Assembly (NCBI GenBank): GCA_030562195.1
Contig: CM060202.1
Coordinates: forward strand, 20,880,317-20,944,316
Direction: 5' to 3'
Length of the DNA: 64,000 nucleotides
DNA from: Nipponacmea schrenckii
Lineage: Eukaryota; Mollusca; Gastropoda; Lottiidae
A program made the position numbers and the translations under genes. Shown in pieces: positions 47,440-60,299 of this stretch (position 1 is its first letter; the number at the start of each line of letters is the position of its first letter). A model generated the notes under the pieces. It saw nothing but the letters and a program-made list of their open reading frames with translations. It was not told where the DNA came from and searched no databases.

Positions 47440-48200
47440 GTGCTCAAATACCCTCTTTAGTAGTTCAGTGGAAGGTGGACGTTTGTTCAATTACCCCCTT
47501 TGGTAGTTCAGTGGAAGGTGAACGTTTGTTCAACTAGCCCCTTTGGTAGTTCAGTGGAAGGTGGACGTTTGTTCAACTACCCCCTTTGGTTGTTCAGTGG
47601 TAGGTGGATGTTTGTTCAACTAGCTCCTTTGGTAGTTCAGCGGAAGGTGGATGTTTGTTCAACTACCCCCTTTGGTAGTTCAGTGGAAGGAGGACGTTTG
47701 TTCAACTAGTTCCTTTGGTAGTTCAGTAGAAGGTGGTTGTTTGTTCAACTAGCTCCTTTGGTAGTTCAGTGGAAGGTGGACGTTTGTTCAACTAGTTCCT
47801 TTGGTGGTTCAGTGGAAGGTGGACGTTTGTTCAACTAGCTCCTTTGGTAGTTCAGTGGAAGGTGGACGTTTGTTCAACTACCCCCTTTGGTAGTTCAGTG
47901 GAAGGCGGACGTTTGTTCAACTACCTCCTTTGGTAGTTCAGTGGAAGGTGGACGTTTTTTCAACTAGTTCCTTTGATAGTTCAGTGGAAGGTGGACGTTT
48001 TTTCAACTAGCCCCTCTGGTAGTTCATTGGAAGGTGGACGTTTGTTCAACTAGTTCCTTTGGTAGTTCAGTGGAAGGTGGACGTTTGTTCAACTAGTTCC
48101 TTTGGTAGTTCAGTAGAAGGTGGATGTTTGTTCAACTAGCTCCTTTGGTAGTTCAGTGGAAGGTGGATGTTTCTTCAACTAGGCCCTTTGGTAGTTGAAT
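47440..48200. repeat. 43-bp minisatellite, ~17-18 units
   Basis: Units TAGTTCAGTGGAAGGTGGAC + GTTTGTTCAACTACCCCCTT. Only a few degenerate units occur after copy 3 (58460-58595) and none after copy 1. ORF-like openness is not supported by any splice or homology. Confidence 0.95.
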
Positions 48201-49439
48201 AACAACCTGGGTCAAATGTCACATTGTTCAGATTGGACAACAAGCTACGACCATTTGTGTTGCTCCCTGTGTATATTCAGAGATCTAAAGACAGGTGGAA
48301 ATATAAAAGGGTAGGTTTATTTATACAGGACAATTGGTTGATATTATAATAATCAAACCGATTAACGATTGATAATAAAACTTAAACATGTTTTGATATT
48401 TAATATCTCTAGATAAATAATGTCCTGTCACGTGGTAGTCATATTAAATTTGAACAACAAATCCTTGGAGCAGTTGTCTTAGATATTTGAATAATTTCTT
48501 AATTTTTCAAAGTAAAAAAACTTAATAAATCTATGAATTTAGCCAAAAGTATTCTACTCCAAATTTGTCATGCTGATATCTAGTCTCTATGTGCGAGGTA
48601 GGCCAGTGTTTCTGTATACGAGATTGTCTATCAGAACACCTACGAAACATTATTGTGTGTCGGATTACAAAGCATGACAGATTGATTTCAATTAATTTTC
48701 TACTCAATAAAAACGAAAGTAAAAGTAGTTACAAATATATTAGTTTATTTTTCTTTCTTTCTTTGTTTGTATTAACTTGTATATCATAACTCCATAATAA
48801 TCAATCAGGTAGGCGTCTTTTTATTTTAGTTACCAAAAAATTGTCCATTAAAGGAAAGGGGACTTAAATAAGTTCTTAATTCAAAAGTAAAAGTATTTGT
48901 GAGCCACCGTATCTAAGAGAAAATAAGTTCTTTTTTATAAATTATAGTAAAATTAAAGTTCTAATTTCAAAAAAGGTTTTTAATTTAAAACAACAGTTGA
49001 ATAATGTCGCATCTGAGTCATTTTCAACACTTTTATTGGGTCCACGTAATATCAGTAATTGATAACGCCATTTTAGGCTCAAGAACCTAGCTAGTATCTC
49101 ATGGTCTTAAATTTTTGAAAATGTGTTTTAAATTAACTAAATCTATCTTAATTTTTCAGGGGAGGGGCGTAGGCGCAAGTAATTATTCCCCACCCCACTT
49201 ACTTACAGGTCTGGGTGTAATACCTGGATATCAATACCCCCCCCCCCCTACCCTATATTTCTTTTCTGAGTATATACCAGTAATTATAAGTTATTTTCTT
49301 TGTAATATTGAATACTACTACGACTTCAATAGAGTAATAGTATTGAATAATTTATAATATATATTATTGTGTATTGTCCTGTAGTATCATTGAATATTGA
49401 ACCTATATTGTAATTTTTATATGCATTATGATAAGCATA
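48201..49439. other. Intergenic, mostly duplicated from 21780-22473
   Basis: 48440-49120 matches the copy-1 3' flank. 49130-49440 matches the upstream region of copy 2 (about 35095-35220), including a C homopolymer near 49240. No gene seen. A Copia insertion present after copy 1 is absent here. Confidence 0.7.
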
Positions 49440-51770
49440 AAAGAAATTAGAGAAAATCAGATAAAACATAGTAGATATCTGTTTAGACAAGCCCTCTGGT
49501 GAATACTAGGAAATCAGATAAAACATAGTAGAGATCTGTTTAGACAAGCCCTCTGGTGAATACTAGGAAATCAGATAAAACATAGTAGATATCTGTTTAG
49601 ACAAGCCCTCTGGTGAATACTAGGAAATCAGAAAAAAACATAGTAGAGATCTGTTTAGACAAGCCCTCTGGTGAATACTAGGAAATCAGATAAAACAAAG
49701 TAGAGTCTGTTTTAGACAAGCCCTCTGGTGAATACTAGGAAATCAGATAAAACATAGTAGATATCTGTTTAGACAAGCCCTCTGGTGAATACTAGGAAAT
49801 CAGATAAAACAAAGTAGATGTCTGTTTAGACAAGCCCTCTGGTGAATACTAGGAAATCAGATAAAACATAGTAGATATCTGTTTAGACAAGCCCTCTGGT
49901 GAATACTAGGAAATCAGATAAAACATAGTAGAGATCTGTTTTAGACAAGCCCTCTGGTGAATACTAGGAAATCAGATAAAACATAGTAGATGTCTGTTTA
50001 GACAAGCCCTCTGGTGAATACTAGGAAATCAGATAAAACATAGTAGATATCTGTTTAGACAAGCCCTCTGGTGAATACTAGGAAATCAGATAAAACATAG
50101 TAGAGATCTGTTTAGACAAGCCCTCTGGTGAATACTAGGAAATCAGATAAAACATAGTAGAGATCTGTTTAGACAAGCCCTCTGGTGAATACTAGGAAAT
50201 CAGATAAAACATAGTAGATGTCTGTTTAGACAAGCCCTCTGGTGAATACTAGGAAATCAGATAAAACATAGTAGAGATCTTTTTAGACAAGCCCTCTGGT
50301 GAATACTAGGAAATCAGATAAACATAGTAGAGTCTGTTTAGACAAGCCCTCTGGTGAATACTAGGAAATCAGATAAAACATAGTAGATATCTGTTTGACA
50401 AGCCCTCTGGTGAATACTAGGAAATCAGATAAAACATAGTAGAAGTTGTTTGACAAGCCCTCTGGTGAATACTAGGAAATATAAAACATAGTAGAATCTG
50501 TTTAGACAAGCCTCTGGTGAATACTAGGAAATCAATAAAACATAGTGATATCTGTTTAGACAAGCCCTCTGGTGAATATTAGGAAATCAGATAAACAAAG
50601 TAGATGTCTGTTTAGACAAGCCTCTGGTGAATACTAGGAAATCAGATAAAACAAGTAGATTCTGTTTAGACAAGCCCTCTGGTGAATACTAGAAATCGAT
50701 AAATATAGTAGAGATCTGTTTAGACAAGCCCTCTGTGAATACTAGGAAATCAGATAAAACATAGTAGAGATCTGTTAATAGACAAGCCCTCTGGTGAATA
50801 CTAGGAAATCAAATAAAACATAGTCGATGTCTGTTTAGACAAGCCCTCTGGTGAATATTAGGAAATCAGATAAAACAAAGTAGATGTCTGTTTAGTCAAG
50901 CCCTCTGGTGAATACTAGGAAATCAGATAAAACATAGTAGAGATCTGTTTAATAGACAAGCCCTCTGGTGAATACTAGGAAATCAGATAAAACATAGTAG
51001 ATATCTGTTTAGACAAGCCCTCTGGTGAATACTAGGAAATCAGATAAAACAAAGTAGATATCTGTTTAGACAAGCCCTCTGGTGAATACTAGGAAATCAG
51101 ATAAAACATAGTAGAGATCTGTTTAGACAAGTCCTCTGGTGAATACTAGGAAATCAAATAAAACATAGTCGATGTCTGTTTAGACAAGCCCTCTGGTGAA
51201 TACTAGGAAATCAGATAAAACAAAGTAGATATCTGTTTAGACAAGCCCTCTGGTGAATACTAGGAAATCAGATAAAACATAGTAGAGATCTGTTTAGACA
51301 GGTCGTCTGGTGAATACTAAGAAATCGGATAAAACATAGTAGAGATCTGTTTAGACAAGCCCTCTGGTGAATACTAGGAAATCAGATAAAACATAGTTGA
51401 TGTCTGTTTAGACAAGCCCTCTGGTGAATACTAGGAAATCAGATAAAACATAGTAGAGATCTGTTTAGACAAGCCCTCTGGTGAGTACTAGGAAATCAGA
51501 TATAACATATTAGAGATCTGTTTAGACAAGCCCTCTGGTGAATACTAGAAACTCAGATAAAACATAGAAGAGATCTGTTTAGACAAGCCCTCTGGTGAAT
51601 ACTAGGAAATCAGATAAAACAAAGTAGAGATCTGTTTGGACAAGCCCTCTGGTGAATACTAGGAAATCAGATAAAACATAGTAGAGATCTTTTTAGACAA
51701 GCCCTCTGGTGAATACTAGGAAATCGGATAAAACATAGTAGATCTGTTTAGACAAGTCCTCTGGTGAATA
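49440..51770. repeat. 57-bp minisatellite, ~41 units, upstream of copy 3
   Basis: Unit GAAATCAGATAAAACATAGT + AGAGATCTGTTTAGACAAGC + CCTCTGGTGAATACTAG. The equivalent site upstream of copy 2 (about 35221-35285) and its duplicate (30447-30510) holds a single unit. A cluster of 1-bp losses lies at 50390-50720. No spacers, so not a CRISPR. Confidence 0.95.
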
Positions 51771-51914
51771 CTAAGAATATACAGTACGTTATATAATATT
51801 AAACTCTCTTTTCAGGTCATTTAGCTCGTTACTAAAATGGAGAAGTGAAAATAATATGCCCGGAAATCAGACCTGTTGAGACAAGCCTTCTAGTATATGC
51901 TAGGAAATATTTAG

Positions 51915-54900
51915 GTGATATCCAGTGTATATCCAGACAATAGTACAACATTGGACTATCCTCTAAGTGTACAAGGGAACATTGACTATGGCGTGTTAGA
52001 GATGAATGACGTTCAAGGGAAATATGACTATGATATATTAGAGATGAACATGAATAACATTGATGTAAGCCAAGAAAACTATTACACACAAGTTTTAGGC
52101 AACCTTTCATCTGCTACAAAATATTCTGTTGGTAAAAATATGGAACCCGAAGACCAACCGAAACACCCTGTTGGTACATACGATACGGAATTTCCAGAAA
52201 CATCATTATCGTCTACCCAAAACACCATAGAGCAGACTCTATCCGAGGATGTAAGAATAAAAAAGGGTACTAAACTCACCGCAAGACGACGACACACACC
52301 AAATAAATCTAATCCGTCGTCAACATCTTTAACGGGATTTAGTATTTCATCAGCTTCAAATTTCCCCCAAGATCGAACTCAACACAACAGGGTTCCAGGT
52401 CAACCATCAGAAGATGTTACGACCAGCACAAATTCAACAAACAATCACCTAATACCAAATACAACAACTACTACTACCAGTATACAACAACAACAGACAA
52501 ATCAAATACCGAATACAACGACTACTACTGACCTTGTACAACAACAACAGACAAATGAAATACAGAATACAACAACTTCTACTGACCATGTTCAACAACA
52601 ACAGACAACTGAAATACCGAATACAACAACTACTACTGAACTTGTACACCAACAACAGACAACTGAAATACCGAATACAACAACTACTACTGACCTTGTA
52701 CAACAACAACAGACAACTGAAATACCCAATACAACGACTACTACTGAACGTGTACACCAACAACAGACAACTGAAATACCGAATACAATGACTACTACTG
52801 ACCTTGTACAACAACAACAGACAACTGCAATACCGAATACATCAACTACTCCTGACCTTGTACAACAACAACAACAGACAACTGAAATACCGAATACAAC
52901 AACTACTACTGACCTTGTACAACAACAACAGACAACTGAAATACCGAATACAACGACTACTACTGAACTTGTACACCAACAACAGACAACTGAAATACCG
53001 AATAAAACAACTACTACTGACCTTGAACAACAACAACAGACAACTGAAATACCGAATACAACGACTACTACTGACCTTGTACAACAACAACGGACAACTG
53101 AAATACCGAATACAACGACTACTACTGACCTTGTACAACAACAACAGACAACTGAAATACCCAATACAACGACTACTACTGAACTTGTACACCAACAGCA
53201 GACAACTGAAATACCGAATACAATGACTACTACTGAACTTATACACCAACAACAGACAACTGAAATACCGAATACAAGACTACTACTGACCTTTACACCA
53301 ACAACAGACAACTGAAATACCGAATACAACAACTACTACTGACCTTGTACAACAACAACAGACAACTGAAATACCCAATACAAGACTACTACTGAACTTA
53401 CACCAACAACAGACAACTAAATACCGAATACAAACTACTACTGACCTTGTACAACAACAACAGACAACTGAAATACCCAATACAACAACTACTCTGAACT
53501 GTACAACAACAACAGACAACTGAAATACCGAATACAAAACTACTACTGACCTTGTACAACAACAACAGACAATGAAATACCGAATACAACAACTACTCTG
53601 AACTTGTACAACAACAACAGACAACTGAAATACCGAATACAACAACTACTACTGACCTTGTACAACAACAACAGACAACTGAAATACCGAATACAACGAC
53701 TACTACTGAACTTGTACAACAACAACAGACAACTGAAATACCGAATACAACAACTACTACTGACCTTGTACAACAACAACAGACAACTGAAATACCGAAT
53801 ACAACACTACTACTGACCTTGTACAACAACAACAGACAACTGAAATACCGAATACAACACTACTACTGACCTTGTACAACAACAACAGACAACTGAAATA
53901 CCGAATACAACAACTACTACTGACCTTGTACAACAACAACAGACAACTGAAATACCGAATACAACAACTACTACTGACCTTGTACAACAACAACAGACAA
54001 CTGAAATACCCAATACAACGACTACTACTGAACTTGTACACAACACAGAAACTGAAATACCGAATACAACGACTACTTACTACCAGTATACAACAACAAC
54101 AGACAACTGAAATACCGAATACAACGACTACTACTGACCTTATACAACAACAACAGACAACTGAAATACCGAATACAACGACTACTACTACTAACAACTA
54201 CAACAACAACAGACAACTGAAATACCGAATACAACGACTACTACTGAACTTGTACACCAACAACAGACAACTGAAATACCGAATACAATGACTACTACTG
54301 ACCTTGTACAACAACAACAGACAACTGAAATACCGAATACAACAACTACTACTGACCTTGTACAACAACAACAGACAACTGAAATACCGAATACAACAAC
54401 TACTACTGACCTTGTACAACAACAACAGACAACTGAAATACCGAATACAACGACTACTACTGAACTTGTACACCAACAACAGACAACTGAAATACCGAAT
54501 AAAACAACTACTACTGACCTTGAACAACAACAACAGACAACTGAAATACCGAATACAACGACTACAACTGACCTTGTACAACAACAACGGACAACTGAAA
54601 TACCGAATACAACGACTACTACTGACCTTGTACAACAACAACAACAGACAACTGAAATACCGAATTCAACAACTACTACTGACCTTGTACAACAACAACA
54701 GACAACCGCAATCCCGAATACAACAACTACTACTGACCTTGTACAACAACAACAGACAACTGAAAAACTGATTACAACGACTACTACTGAACTTGTACAC
54801 CCTAAACAAACAACTGAAATACCGAATACAACTGCCATTACTACCAGTATACAACAACAACAGACAACTGAAATACCGAATACAACGACTTCTACTACCA

Positions 54901-55277
54901 GTATACAACAACAACAGAAAACTGAAATACCGAATACAACGACTACTACTACTACCAGTATACAACAACAACAGACAACTGAAATACCGAATACAACGAC
55001 TACTACTGAACTTGTACAACAACAACAGACAACTAAAATACCGAATAAAACGACTACTACCAATATACAACAACAACAACAACAACAGACAACTGAAATA
55101 CCGAATACAACGACTACTACTGAATTTGTACACCAACAACAGACAACTGAAATACCGAATACACCAACTACTACTGACCTTGTACAACAACAACAGACAA
55201 CTGAAATACCGAATACAACGACTACTTCTACCAGAATACAACAACAAAAGACAACTGAAATTCAAAATACAAATGAG
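51915..55277 (+). CDS. B-box gene copy 3: Q/T-repeat exon (frame broken in array)
   Basis: Open in one frame from just after TAG at 51912-51914 to 53315 and again, in the same frame, from at least 54288 to donor GAG|GTACGT (55277). It encodes LDYPLSVQGNIDYGVLEMND, then [20 protein letters not shown] (shared with copies 1 and 2), [20 protein letters not shown], and dozens of [18 protein letters not shown] units. Between 53270 and 54287 many units are 53 rather than 54 bp, so the frame slips repeatedly; this may be consensus error. The exon start is uncertain: the acceptor used by copy 2 is present (51814-51815), but its ATG is followed by a stop, so a downstream acceptor near 51924 may serve. 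Confidence 0.55.
52440..55260 (+). repeat. 54-bp Q/T coding minisatellite, copy 3, ~50 units
   Basis: Units encode [20 protein letters not shown], with occasional seven-Gln units (near 55075) and a final RIQQQKTTEIQNTNE shared with copy 2. Confidence 0.95.
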
Positions 55278-55299
55278 GTACGTAAGTTAAATTGACGAA

Positions 55300-55412
55300 G
55301 TTTGTTATAGCTTGACATTGTGAAGATGTATAAGTATGAAGTCTGTAATAGCTTGATATTGTGAAGATGTATAAGATGAAGTGTGTAATAGCTTGATATT
55401 GTTAAGATACTC
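55300..55412. repeat. 40-bp minisatellite, ~2.5 units, copy-3 intron
   Basis: Same family and position as 35925-36715, but almost collapsed. Confidence 0.85.
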
Positions 55413-55444
55413 ATGTAACTAAACAAATATTTGGTTATTTTCAG

Positions 55445-55527
55445 ACTGGTGACCAACGAGAGCATCAAACAGTTACATCCATTTCTATTACTGAAAATTC
55501 CAGAGCAACTCAACTCAGCTCGGACAG
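55445..55527 (+). CDS. B-box gene copy 3: linker exon (83 nt)
   Basis: Same borders as the 89-nt exons, with a 6-nt in-frame loss. Encodes TGDQREHQTVTSISITENSR then ATQLSSD. Phases are unchanged. Confidence 0.7.
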
Positions 55528-55599
55528 GTTCGAATCTTTTCATTGGTAACATCGTCATTTATAGCCCCAAATGGATCAGTAGAAGCCATGGCAACTAAT

Positions 55600-56620
55600 G
55601 GACTCTCTACTAACTGAGCTATTCCAATGTCCTAGCAGACGAAAATCCAACTCTCTACTGGGCTATTTTACTGCCCTAGCAGACAACAATCTAACTCTCT
55701 ACTGACTGAGCTATTCTACTGTCCTTCCAGACAACAATCTAACTCTCTACTGACTGAGCTATTCCATTGTCCTACCAGACAACAATCCAACTCTCTACTG
55801 ACTGAGTTGTCCTACCAGACAACAATCTAACACTCTACTGACTGAGCTATTCTACTTTCCTATCAGACGACAATCCAGGTCTCTACTGACTGAGCTATTC
55901 CATTTTCCTACCAGACAACAATCCAAATCTCTACTGACTTAGCTATTCCATTGTCCTATCAGACGACAATCCAACTCTCTACTGACTGAGCTATTCTACT
56001 GTCCTATCAGACAACAATCTAACTCTCTACTGACTGAGCTATTCTACTGTCCTATCAGACAACAATCCAACTCTCTACCGACTGAGCTATTCCATTGTCC
56101 TACCAGACAACAATCCAAATCTCTACTGACTGAGCTATTCTACTGTCCTATCAGACGACAATCCAGGTCTCTACTGACTGAGCTATTCCATTGTCCTACC
56201 AGACATCAATCCAAATCTCTATTCTACTGTCCTATCAGACGACAATCCAACTCTCTACTGATTGAGCTATTCCACTGTCCTACAAGACAACAATCCAACT
56301 CTCTACTGACTGAGCTATTCCATTGTCCTACCAGACAACAATCCAAATCTCTACTGACTGAGCCATTATACTGTCCTACCAGACAACAATCCAACTCTCT
56401 ACTGACTGAGCTATGCTACTGTCCTAGCAGATGACAATCCAACTCGCTACTGACTGAGCTATTCTACTGTCATACCAGACAACAATCTAACTCTCTACTG
56501 ACTGAGCTATTCTACTGTCCTAGAAGACAACAATCTATCTCACTACTGACTGAACTATTCCATTGTCCTAGGAGACGACAATCGAACTCTCTAGCAGACA
56601 ACAATCCAATTTAATACTGA
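55600..56620. repeat. 48-bp minisatellite, ~21 units, copy-3 intron
   Basis: Same family as 17283-17960, here expanded (ACCAGACAACAATCCAACTC, CTACTGACTGAGCTATTC). Confidence 0.9.
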
Positions 56621-56709
56621 CTACTAGTAATCCATAACCCCATTGCTTTGTTTATGACTGTCTTTGTTTCTCAGTGGTAACTAACCAATGTTTTGTCTCA
56701 ATATTTCAG

Positions 56710-57877
56710 GGAACCTGTTGTTCGTAAGAAAAGAGAAGATGTATGTCGACTCCACAAACGTCGTGGGGCGTTTTATTGTTCGGATTGTCGATCTATAATA
56801 TGTCCAAAATGTTTCCTTTATTCACACCAACACCACGACGTTGGCGATCTTCAAGATTTTGGTACTAAAGTCCGAAAAAAATTGGAAAAACTGAAAGAAG
56901 AGGCCGAAAAGGAGATCAATAATATCGACGATTTTAACAGCAAATTAAATGAAAAGAATTCGGAGATTAAAAAAAAGAGCTTTGATATTGAAGATGAGGT
57001 ACATTCTAGGGTCCAAATATTTTACCACCACATCAAATCCCATGGTGAAAAACTGAAAGAGCAACTTTCCAGACAAAGAAAGGAACAACGGTTGGTTCTC
57101 CGGGAAATGCAGGATAGAAGTAATAAACAAAAACGGAAACTGAAAATTATGGTTAAAGAAATTTCTGAGACTTACCTTTATGACACCATTGCAGATGTGA
57201 TGTCGAAGATGCCGAAACTTTCTAAACATCTTGAGGAAGCTAAAATTTCCCATAGAAGACGAGAAATGCCGAATATATCTTTACCCACATTGAAAGACAG
57301 TTCTTGTGATGTCGATTCTTTGACAGACATTTTTGGACATTTGAATATGGGCGGAGAAGGTGCTGAAAACCTTCGACTTCCAACAACAAATGAATCAACA
57401 ATAGAGCATTCTTTAAATGAGGGACCAACCAATGAATTCAGACTGGAAATTAGAAAAATACTTAAATCTGAAATGGCAAATGCTCTAAAAGGCCTAAAAA
57501 TACATGAACAATCTCAAAGGCAAGCCTCATCACAGACTATTAACCTTGTTTATTCCCAAGCCAAGATGACTGAAACAATGGAGTGGATTATTGACATCCA
57601 CGGCCAACAGATGCTCAACTTGAGATTGCGACTCAACGTGGATCCATTGACATTTAAAGGCAAGGTGCTGGCTGATTTTGTACTCTCCATATTGAATTGG
57701 AGACACGAACACGTTATTGAAAAGCGGGATCGATTTTTATTTACTGCAACAAATTGGTACGACTGGACAGATATTCTTAGCTGGGCCAAACTTGTGTTGC
57801 CAGAGAATGGATTTATAGATAAAGAAGAGCGATTTTATCTTTCTATAAGTGCTGAAACACAAACTCAACTACAGTAA
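56710..57877 (+). CDS. B-box gene copy 3: compact B-box / coiled-coil / MATH-like exon
   Basis: Acceptor TATTTCAG ends at 56709; 388 residues plus TAA. The B-box ligands (CRLH, CSDC, CPKC, HQHH) and coiled coil are intact. The disordered linker of copy 1 is removed in two steps. After FGHLNMGGEG the sequence jumps directly to GAENLRLPTTNE, and after SSQTINLVYSQAKMT it jumps to ETMEWIIDIHGQQ, where the MATH-like region begins. The C-terminus is intact (DWTDILSWAKLVLPENGFID). It has no in-frame stops. This is the cleanest member of the family for domain searches. Confidence 0.8.
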
Positions 57878-58595
57878 TCTTTGAACAGAACTTGAATGTT
57901 GAACGACAGTCTTATGACAAATATTTCGTTTATGTTATTTATTTATTTATTTTTTTTTTTTTTGGCTTTTTTTTATATTAACACTTCCCTTTGATTATAA
58001 AGAGAAGGTTAATTGTGAATGTTACGAGGTGTTTAGAATCTATCTAAGAAAAGTTAAAACGGAAACTATGGTAGTATATCTGTAAATATATATCTTCGCT
58101 TTTTATACGCCCAATGAATATCTGGACGTATATTGTCGTCGCCCCTATCCGTCGAAAGTTTTTTTAGTTATTGCCCAATTTATCATTCAAATTCAATGCC
58201 GCCAATGGGCGTATATTAACTTGCCTGGCATGCGATCTTCTATTCATTTTCACATCATTTTTGTATTTCTGCTACATAAATAGTACTATCTAAATTTGTT
58301 TTTATTTTACAGAGCCAGCCTGTGAGACACAGGCACCCCGCCCTATATCGAACGCCTTAAAACTAATATATGAACCGTGTGATATATAAAACACTGTATC
58401 AGTTATGAATCATTCTATAGTGTGAGTAACCTTTAAGACAATTCGTTTAGGGCTGGAACCCGTGCTGAACTATCCCCTTTGGTAGTTCAGTTGAAGGTGA
58501 ACGTTTGTTCAACTACCCCCTTTGGTAGTTCAGTTGAAAGGTAGTTCAGTGAATGGACTTTGTTCAACTACCCCCTTTGGTAGTTCAGTGTGAAA
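57878..58595. other. 3' flank of copy 3 with shortened repeats
   Basis: Contains a truncated ACGCCCAC repeat (58105-58250: both ends present, middle deleted), the AACACTGTATCAGTTATGAA block (58330-58430) and about three 43-bp units (58460-58595). No gene. Confidence 0.7.
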
Positions 58596-58619
58596 TTATA
58601 CTATAACAGGCCAAAATGA

Positions 58620-59330
58620 AAACATGTAAACATTTGTGTAGTCCCCAAAGTAGTTAGTAACTGAATGGTTGAAAGGTTGTAAAATAGATTGAAAATACAC
58701 GTTCAGGAAATCAGATGAAGAGCATTGCTGACTGATTGTAAATCTGGTCCAATGTATCGTTTGTAACAACCAGATGACCATCTACCTAAATGTTTAATCA
58801 TATGGTCTTGGACTTGACTGCGTGCAGCAGAAGTAGCAGCTGTTATTCTGAAAGAATGGCCATTGTATAAATATTGATCGAAGCCTAAATATTTTAATAG
58901 AATATGTAAATGATTAATGAAAAAAATGCGAGAAACAACTTTGCCATCTTCAGTGAGAAATAATGGATCTTAATTATAGAAATATCTATTACGAACAGAA
59001 ATGTAATTAATAACTTGAAAAACTGAACAAACAAATAAACCGTTAGGGATTAATGTTATATAAACCCTTTTATGGACATAGTCTGACTTAGAATTCTTTA
59101 AGCGTAAAGTTATATATTCTGGATATAACAAATTATCTGAAATAGAAAAGTGTTTTGACTATTATAAGGTCCTGTAACAGTTAGTTCTCCACATCTCAGA
59201 AATCCATAAAAAGCAGTTGAGAACAAAGCAAACAACAAACATTCAGTATATCTATTGAAAAATCCTGATCTAAGAACTGAACAAAGTTTACAAAGAATAG
59301 CAAAAGTTATGGACAATCATGGCCTGGTCA
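58620..59330 (-). pseudogene. DIRS tyrosine recombinase
   Basis: Minus-strand reading: ECLLFALFSTAFYGFLRCGE (Arg box), a middle part with a stop near 58970, then YLYNGHSFRITAATSAARSQ (H-x-x-R), DHMIKHLGRWSSGCYKRYIG (Trp and catalytic Tyr). The Arg, H-x-x-R and Tyr boxes of the catalytic site are all present, although frameshifts and stops break the ORF. Confidence 0.8.
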
Positions 59331-59639
59331 CATTGCATTGCATCTTTTTTACTGCCTGCAATACAGTAAAGATGCGAACATTTCTGTCAGGAGCTTCAAA
59401 ACACTCTGCTACTCCAGACTTTAAATAGAAAAATCTGATTCCATTTAAATAAAGCTTCATAGTGTCATGCTTAATTTATAAAGTTGTCCAATAAGCTATG
59501 AAATAAATCAGTAATTCTTGTGAAATAGGAGGCATTGTAAAAGCATACCAATGTATCTGATACAAAGTTAAAAATCAAAGATTAAATCCAGATTATCTGA
59601 TATAGCATTAGTCCAAATACTCTCTAGCACAGAGTCGAG

Positions 59640-59990
59640 AGTCCCCAGATTATGTCTTCCATCTTTGAACAGGTTACAGGATGTAAAGCAGCATTGGGAG
59701 CAGCCTGACCAAACTTGTCGATCTGTGAACGAGACAAAAAAACAGCTAAATTATTATGAATTCCAGGTATATGTAAACAGCAAAATTCAATCTGGAAGCA
59801 AAATTAAAATGACCTAATAATAAGTAACTCTTTTTTTTTACTATTCCTAGAAATAAATTGATTTATAAAGCTAGCTATACGAGATAATTTGTCAGCAGGT
59901 AATCTACATTCCATGCGTTCTGTATTCAGTATGATACCTATATACTGTAAAACTAAAGAAGGTCCTTCTGTCGATTAAAGAAGGGTTCCC
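59640..59990 (-). pseudogene. DIRS RT tail and RNase H end
   Basis: Minus strand: YIGIILNTERMECRLPADKL, FINQFISRNSKKKELLIIRS, then FCCLHIPGIHNNLAVFLSRS and QIDKFGQAAPNAALHP. It continues the RT cut off at 61645 (ALLHFIFKDGFPH). Confidence 0.75.
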
Positions 59991-60079
59991 TTATTTTCAT
60001 ATATACATATACCATAATTGTACCGGTAATACTTATATCAATAGAAAGTAGAGGTGTTCTAGTGAGAATACCAGTTAAA

Positions 60080-60195
60080 ACGGTAACATTTCAAAACGGT
60101 AACAAATTTTAAAAGTTCAAACGGTAACAAGTCCGCCAAAACGGTAACAGAAATTTTCGGTTAAAACGGTAACAACTCCGCTAAAACGGTCACAA
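60080..60195. repeat. Short tandem AAAACGGTAAC motif, ~6 copies
   Basis: AAAACGGTAAC spaced irregularly at 17-30 bp with TCCGCC in between, at the edge of the MULE insertion. Possibly subterminal repeats of the MULE. Confidence 0.65.
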
Positions 60196-60299
60196 ATATT
60201 TTAGTAAATAATTAGATAAATTCTTTTGTATAATTCTGTAATATTTAATATAACCATTTCGTAAAAATAACATAACAATAATTATATACTCAATAGGCC

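Noticed and set aside
47500..47709. Small ORF MVVQWKVNVCSTSPF in the 43-bp array
   Set aside because: A 43-bp unit shifts frame every repeat; the ORF spans only a few units and has no homology or splice context.
49440..51770. Possible CRISPR-like array
   Set aside because: Units are contiguous 57-bp repeats without unique spacers, in a eukaryotic intron-containing locus. It is a minisatellite.
52592..55063. Minus-strand Cys/Val-rich frames ([17 protein letters not shown] repeats)
   Set aside because: Antisense of the 54-bp Q/T coding array; same period artefact, no independent support.
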